Shown here in pieces: positions 60,208 through 64,000 of a stretch of 64,000 bases of DNA. The notes beneath the pieces were generated by a model. That model was not told the DNA's origin and ran no database searches. It saw only the letters and a list, made by a program, of their open reading frames with translations. This DNA is from CAUZIZ01 sp965218775 (GTDB lineage: Bacteria > Acidobacteriota > UBA6911 > RPQK01 > JAJDTT01). Location: contig CBDCLS010000006.1 of NCBI GenBank assembly GCA_965218775.1, positions 1 through 64,000 on the forward strand. The letters are read 5' to 3'. The translations under genes and the position numbers were made by a program. How positions within the stretch are numbered: position 1 is the stretch's first letter; each line of letters begins with the position of its first letter.

Positions 60208-62130
60208 ATGACGACCTACGACGACCCTGGCCTGACATCGCCCGATCGTCTCACCAATGCCCAGAATCCCTGGCCCGGCTTAATGCCGTACCGCGAAACA
60301 GACCACGAGTTCTTCCAGGGCCGACAAACTGAGAGCGATGATCTGCTCCGACTGGTAATGCGTGAAAGGGTAACACTCCTGTTTGGTCGGTCAGGATTCG
60401 GAAAATCTTCACTGCTGCTGGCAGGTCTGTTCCCACGCCTACGCCAACAGAATGCCCTTCCAGTTAATGTCCGTATAGGCTTCTCTCCAGACCAATCGAG
60501 CCTGAGCGAGCAAGTCAAGCAGGCAATCCTGTCCGAAGCGGCTGCAAACCGGGTCGAAGCGCCGTCAGAAACAGAACATGAGACGCTGTGGGAATACTTT
60601 CATCGTCAGGATGCCGATTTCTGGAGCCCACGCAATCGCCTGGTAACGCCAGTGCTGGTCTTCGATCAATTCGAAGAAACTCTGGCCCTCGGTGGCTCTA
60701 ACGGGGATCAGACCGATGCCAGAGATGCGTTTCTTACGGAGCTCGGCGATTTGATCGAGGGTCGCCCTCCTGATGCACTGAAGGAGCGCTTGGATGCAAA
60801 TCCAGAGGAGGCCCGCCAGTCTTCCTGCGGAAACCCTCCTTACAAGGTCGTTATCAGCCTGAGGGAAGATTCCATTCCCGAACTGGAAGAGTTGCATAGC
60901 CGCATGCCCTCGATCGGCCGGAATCGCATGCGCCTCCGGCGGATGAACGGCGTCAGGGCTTTGCAGGTCGTTGCCCAGGCGAAGCTGCTGATCGAGCCGA
61001 GCGTTGCCGAACACGTTGTACGCTTTGTTGCTGCCCCAAGGTATCGGGATGAGGCCCTGGAGAAGCTGGAACTGGAGCCGGCTCTGCTCAGCGTGTTCTG
61101 CCGGGAACTCAACAGCAAGCGCCAACAACTAGGCCAGCCCAACATCACCGAGGACCTTCTGAAGGACAGTGAGGAAGAGATCCTGAGCAGCTTCTATGAA
61201 CGGGCCATCGCTGATTCGGGGCCGGAAATCCGTGCCTTCGTGGAGGAGCAGCTGCTGAATCTTTCCGGACGCCGCAAGAGTGTCACAATTGAAGAAGCAT
61301 TGACCTTCCCAGGTATTACGCATCAGGCAATTGACCGAATGGTGGATCGACGCGTGATACGGAAAGAGGAGAGAGGCGGGATTCAGCACCTCGAGCTGGT
61401 ACATGATCTTCTCACACAGGTTATCTCCAGAAACCGTGCCCGCCGCCGTCAACTGGAGGCGGAAGAACTACTCGGGAAGGAGGCAATCGAGAAGGATCGG
61501 AACCGGAACTCGAAGAAACGGACCGGGAATGCATGGCGCTTGTTCTCGTTGTCAGCGACGTTCGCGGTGCTGTTCTTGGTCGCGCTATACGCATCTTATA
61601 GAGCGTGGGATCAGAGGAAACTAGCAGAACAGCAGCAGAAACTAGTAGAACAGCAGCAGCAAAGAGTCGTCGAGGCGGAAGGACGTGCTGACGAAGCAGA
61701 GCTGATCAAAGCAAGGATCCTCCAAAAGTCAAGAGAGGATGTCAAACTTCGTCAAGTGTTATCTGGAAATGAAGCCTCCCTACTGGAACTGCTTGAGACA
61801 ACCCGGGTAGACACAGAGGCACGATTCAGGGCGACCGCGAAAGAGTACCCGTACAAGAGTGAAGGAGGCCTTCCCATCTATCGGTTCGAGATGTCTCCGG
61901 AAGAAAAATCCCTGCCCGACGGGTTGGAGAGTCTTTCATTGATCACCTATGTCATGGATCATCCAACCTTCCAGAATCGCGTGATAACATCCGGGCCGGA
62001 TGCCAGGTTCACTGCTTCCTACTATGGTGTGGGCTGTCTAGCCAAAGTGACGGCAATCATCGAATATTCGGACCTGGACAAGCCGTTCACGATTTCACGA
62101 TTCGACATGTGCAAGCTATTAGGGCGGTAA
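60208..62130 (+). CDS. nSTAND-type NTPase with membrane helix and pYEATS-like C-terminus
   Basis: This 640-aa protein starts at the ATG at 60208, overlapping the SIR2-TIR stop. NPWPGLMPYRETDHEFFQGR introduces the novel-STAND ATPase: Walker A GRSGFGKSSLL (60-70), Walker B PVLVFDQFEE (148-157) and sensor-like VVISLREDSIPEL, then a winged-helix region. One membrane helix (about 440-462) and a Gln/Glu coiled coil follow. The last 70 residues (LSLITYVMDHPTFQNRVITS ... ARFTASYYGVGCLAKVTAII) resemble a prokaryotic YEATS domain ('HPTF...F....G.G.F.v.a'). Such combinations are predicted conflict systems in which the STAND protein senses and the SIR2-TIR partner depletes NAD. It is intact, though its upstream partner is broken. 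Confidence 0.85.
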   Translation: MTTYDDPGLTSPDRLTNAQNPWPGLMPYRETDHEFFQGRQTESDDLLRLVMRERVTLLFGRSGFGKSSLLLAGLFPRLRQQNALPVNVRIGFSPDQSSLSEQVKQAILSEAAANRVEAPSETEHETLWEYFHRQDADFWSPRNRLVTPVLVFDQFEETLALGGSNGDQTDARDAFLTELGDLIEGRPPDALKERLDANPEEARQSSCGNPPYKVVISLREDSIPELEELHSRMPSIGRNRMRLRRMNGVRALQVVAQAKLLIEPSVAEHVVRFVAAPRYRDEALEKLELEPALLSVFCRELNSKRQQLGQPNITEDLLKDSEEEILSSFYERAIADSGPEIRAFVEEQLLNLSGRRKSVTIEEALTFPGITHQAIDRMVDRRVIRKEERGGIQHLELVHDLLTQVISRNRARRRQLEAEELLGKEAIEKDRNRNSKKRTGNAWRLFSLSATFAVLFLVALYASYRAWDQRKLAEQQQKLVEQQQQRVVEAEGRADEAELIKARILQKSREDVKLRQVLSGNEASLLELLETTRVDTEARFRATAKEYPYKSEGGLPIYRFEMSPEEKSLPDGLESLSLITYVMDHPTFQNRVITSGPDARFTASYYGVGCLAKVTAIIEYSDLDKPFTISRFDMCKLLGR

Positions 62131-62192
62131 CATCAAGAAAAAACTGGCATTTTCAAGGCGATTCTGCTTAGATGTAAGAGGGAGTGCTGGGT

Positions 62193-64000
62193 TTGGGTAT
62201 CGAGTCTGTAGATGTAAGACTGTTCATAGAAAGTTTCAAGGGACTACCAACTCTGCCTGCAGTAGCGATCAAACTGATCGATCTCACGGGCAGAGATGAT
62301 GCAACTCTCGCTGACCTAGCAGAGGTCATCAAATCGGATCAGTCTCTTTCGGCCAAAGTCCTCCAGATCGCTAATTCGACTCATTTCGGCGCACCTCGCA
62401 GGATCACTACGATCGACCAGGCTGCCAGCTGGCTAGGTTTGGATTTGGTTCGTAGTCTAGCTCTAGGACTATTGGTCTTCGAGCGGTTCGAATCCAACTC
62501 GAGTAATGGTTTTAGTCTCGTCGAGTTTTGGCGTCATAGTCTCAGCTGTGGTATCACCAGCGAACTTCTCGCTCGTCGATTAGGCTATCCCCTGCCCCAG
62601 GAGGCATTCACAGCTGGTCTGATGCATGACCTGGGAAAGTTGGTTCTCTGTTGCTGGGACCGGGAGCGATACGAGCCGGTGATAGCCCAGGCACAGGAAG
62701 ATCGGAGTCAGCTGCTCTCGGTCGAGGAGAAGCTCCTGGGGATAGGCCACACTCAAGTATCCAAGTTGCTGATGGAATCCTGGAATTTTCCACCTGCCTT
62801 GATCATTCCGAGCTGGCTTCATCATCAGCCCCTGTCCGAATTCGGATCGCGTCAACCGGAGCGCCTGGGCTTCATTGTGAAGTGCGCCAACCTGATTTGC
62901 CACATTCAGCGCTTCGGCAACAGTGGGAGCCCCATTGCAGACCCAGATGTTGGCGAGCTCGAGCGGTCGGTCGGCCTCTCCAAGGAAGAGCTCAGCGAGA
63001 TCTCGGCCGAGGCAATGGACCGTTTTAAGGAGGTATCGGGTTATTTCGATTTTGAAGGTTGTACTCTAGACCGCTACCACTCAGCCGTGGCGCGCGCCAA
63101 CGAGGAACTCGCTCAGCTAAGTCTCGAACTAGCGATAAAAAACCGTCAACTCACTCAGCGACAGCGGGCTATGGAATCGATTTGTCGATTGAAGGAGGAC
63201 TTGGCAGGAAAGGTGACATCCGCCAGGGCCCTTGCGAAGGTGCTTGAAGTGATGGATTCAACGCTGCCCTGCGAGCGACTCATGGGCTTCATGCCTCACG
63301 AGAGAGAGGGTGTCATCGAAGGGCATATGAAAGTCCCGGGCAAGGGCCCCCTGAGGCAGGTGAGCCTACCACTCAACGGCCATGAGGCTGGAGATCAGGG
63401 GGGACTGAAAGCTCGCGAGCAGATTCGGTTGATCAAGCAGGCAGCTCTGCAGCTCGGGGCACACCACCCAGAAGCAGCAGAGATATTTGCCCTCTTACGC
63501 AGTGTCAACCTCACGGTACTGCCGCTTGACACGGGAAACCAGGACACTCTGGGCGTGATCTTGGTGGAGGTCTCTAGTTCGAAGGACCCGGGTTCAGCTG
63601 ACAAAATGAATCTGCTCCGCCAATACGTACGGTTGGCCGCCCTGGTCCTGGAACAAATTCTTTTGCAGGAGACCCTGGAAGAGCGCGCTGAAAAGCTGGT
63701 GCAGATGGCGCGCAAGACGCAAGAAGTCCGTCAACAAGTCCAGGGTTCGGAACGGTTGGCTTCTATGGGACAGCTGGCCGCTGGTACAGGCCATGAAATC
63801 AACAATCCGCTCTCGGCCATCATTTCAAATGTTGAATTGCTCTTGCGCAGAACGGTGGAAGAAAAAGATCGAGCAGCTCTCGGAGTGATTCTCGAACAAT
63901 CGGATCGAATCGCTAAGATCGTCGACGATCTTACGGACCTGGTACAACCAGCTCCGCCAAAGTCCGAGATCTCTGATCTCGCAGTGGTGATGGCCCGCAC
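62193..64000 (+). CDS. HDOD-domain histidine kinase, partial (runs off window)
   Basis: This gene starts at TTG 62193, 9 nt after GAGGGA; a GTG at 62184 is an alternative, and a TAA lies at 62175. 602 complete codons are in the window and the frame is still open at 64000. Residues about 5-210 are an HDOD domain (FKGLPTLPAVAIKLIDLTGR, LIKSDQSLSAKVLQIANS-like, FTAGLMHDLGKLVLC). A coiled coil and GAF-like segment (about 290-490) lead into a HisKA domain with His in GQLAAGTGHEINNPLSAIIS. The kinase ATPase domain should follow beyond the window. No membrane helix is seen. Confidence 0.88.
   Translation, partial: MGIESVDVRLFIESFKGLPTLPAVAIKLIDLTGRDDATLADLAEVIKSDQSLSAKVLQIANSTHFGAPRRITTIDQAASWLGLDLVRSLALGLLVFERFESNSSNGFSLVEFWRHSLSCGITSELLARRLGYPLPQEAFTAGLMHDLGKLVLCCWDRERYEPVIAQAQEDRSQLLSVEEKLLGIGHTQVSKLLMESWNFPPALIIPSWLHHQPLSEFGSRQPERLGFIVKCANLICHIQRFGNSGSPIADPDVGELERSVGLSKEELSEISAEAMDRFKEVSGYFDFEGCTLDRYHSAVARANEELAQLSLELAIKNRQLTQRQRAMESICRLKEDLAGKVTSARALAKVLEVMDSTLPCERLMGFMPHEREGVIEGHMKVPGKGPLRQVSLPLNGHEAGDQGGLKAREQIRLIKQAALQLGAHHPEAAEIFALLRSVNLTVLPLDTGNQDTLGVILVEVSSSKDPGSADKMNLLRQYVRLAALVLEQILLQETLEERAEKLVQMARKTQEVRQQVQGSERLASMGQLAAGTGHEINNPLSAIISNVELLLRRTVEEKDRAALGVILEQSDRIAKIVDDLTDLVQPAPPKSEISDLAVVMAR

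Larger units (their letters stand above)
57373..60211 (+). pseudogene. SIR2-TIR defence effector gene, doubly interrupted
   Basis: Three collinear segments (57373-57954, 58098-58600, 59944-60211) join, after removing a MITE and an IS with their duplications, into exactly 451 codons (450 aa). The ATG at 57373 follows GAGGGGGG. Residues 1-250 are a SIR2_2-like NAD-binding domain (VPIVGRELL; LFLTTTFDSLVEEAI; after joining, EFLHSLQSESRQPQLLLDEL, then LLLLGCGFDDWFARFFLRTL). Residues about 275-420 are a TIR domain (AVFLSYASED; LFIPLISRNTLTGKRRFFRV-EWNQ across the IS join). Both domains act on NAD in known systems. The stop overlaps the ATG of the nSTAND gene (ATGA), so both form one operon. As found, the product is truncated at residue 197 by a stop in the MITE. 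Confidence 0.9.

Overview
The window (64 kb, moderately high GC) looks like the chromosome of a Gram-negative soil or sediment bacterium. The best guess, from gene content only, is Acidobacteriota or a close relative: exported FG-GAP/UnbV proteins, exported PQQ-type propellers, paired subtilases with Trp-Ser-Asp tails, a Rieske/cytochrome b/multihaem operon, and many palindromic intergenic repeats. There is no rRNA or marker gene to confirm this.

Layout. 1-6.9 kb: an exported kinase-like protein, a serine-recombinase remnant, a PQQ-type lipoprotein, and a redoxin-DsbD fusion read through an in-frame TGA (probable selenoprotein) whose last codons were cut off by an IS256-family insertion; then 1.4 kb of repeat-rich non-coding DNA. 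7-12.4 kb: two tandem subtilases with hexapeptide-repeat tails and a truncated membrane sensor domain. 12.3-17.3 kb: an accessory island with an HGG-motif protein, a TIR-domain protein, and a promoter followed by a 50-aa zinc-ribbon protein, a RadC-like protein and a DUF3560-serine recombinase fusion. 17.4-20 kb: small membrane proteins, tRNA-Gly and a TerB-like protein. 20.4-26.4 kb: an NtrC-type regulator converging on a sensor kinase that ends an operon for Rieske protein, cytochrome b and an octahaem cytochrome c. 26.5-35.4 kb: a universal stress protein, a GIDE-like/ankyrin membrane protein, a partner-switching pair (an RsbW-like kinase interrupted by IS256 copy 2, and a PAS-SpoIIE phosphatase), a second exported kinase-like paralogue and an outer-membrane protein. 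36-45 kb: a transporter-HEAT protein, IS256 copy 3, two lipoproteins, and a second probable selenoprotein (FG-GAP/UnbV-TlpA). 45-54 kb: a 2-oxoacid:ferredoxin oxidoreductase operon, then a stress cluster (CBS, methyltransferase, Yip1, YbaK, UspA, YtxH, UspA) set in repeat-rich DNA. 54.8-57 kb: a Tat-exported glycosidase-like protein. 57.4-62.1 kb: a conflict (probable anti-phage) operon, SIR2-TIR plus an nSTAND ATPase with a pYEATS-like C-terminus, in which the SIR2-TIR gene carries both a MITE and an IS4-family element. 62.2-64 kb: the start of an HDOD-histidine kinase that runs off the window.

How the parts fit. The redox genes suggest anaerobic or microaerobic nitrogen-oxide or related electron transfer, with ferredoxin-linked 2-oxoacid oxidation. 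Two independent in-frame TGA codons, each followed at the right distance by a SECIS-like hairpin, imply that the organism inserts selenocysteine; no Sec machinery gene is in the window. Mobile DNA is recent and active: three nearly identical 1339-bp IS256 copies and one IS4 copy, with precise target duplications where tested, and removing the insertions in silico restores two open reading frames exactly. Several families of intergenic palindromic or MITE-like repeats occupy most gene-free stretches.
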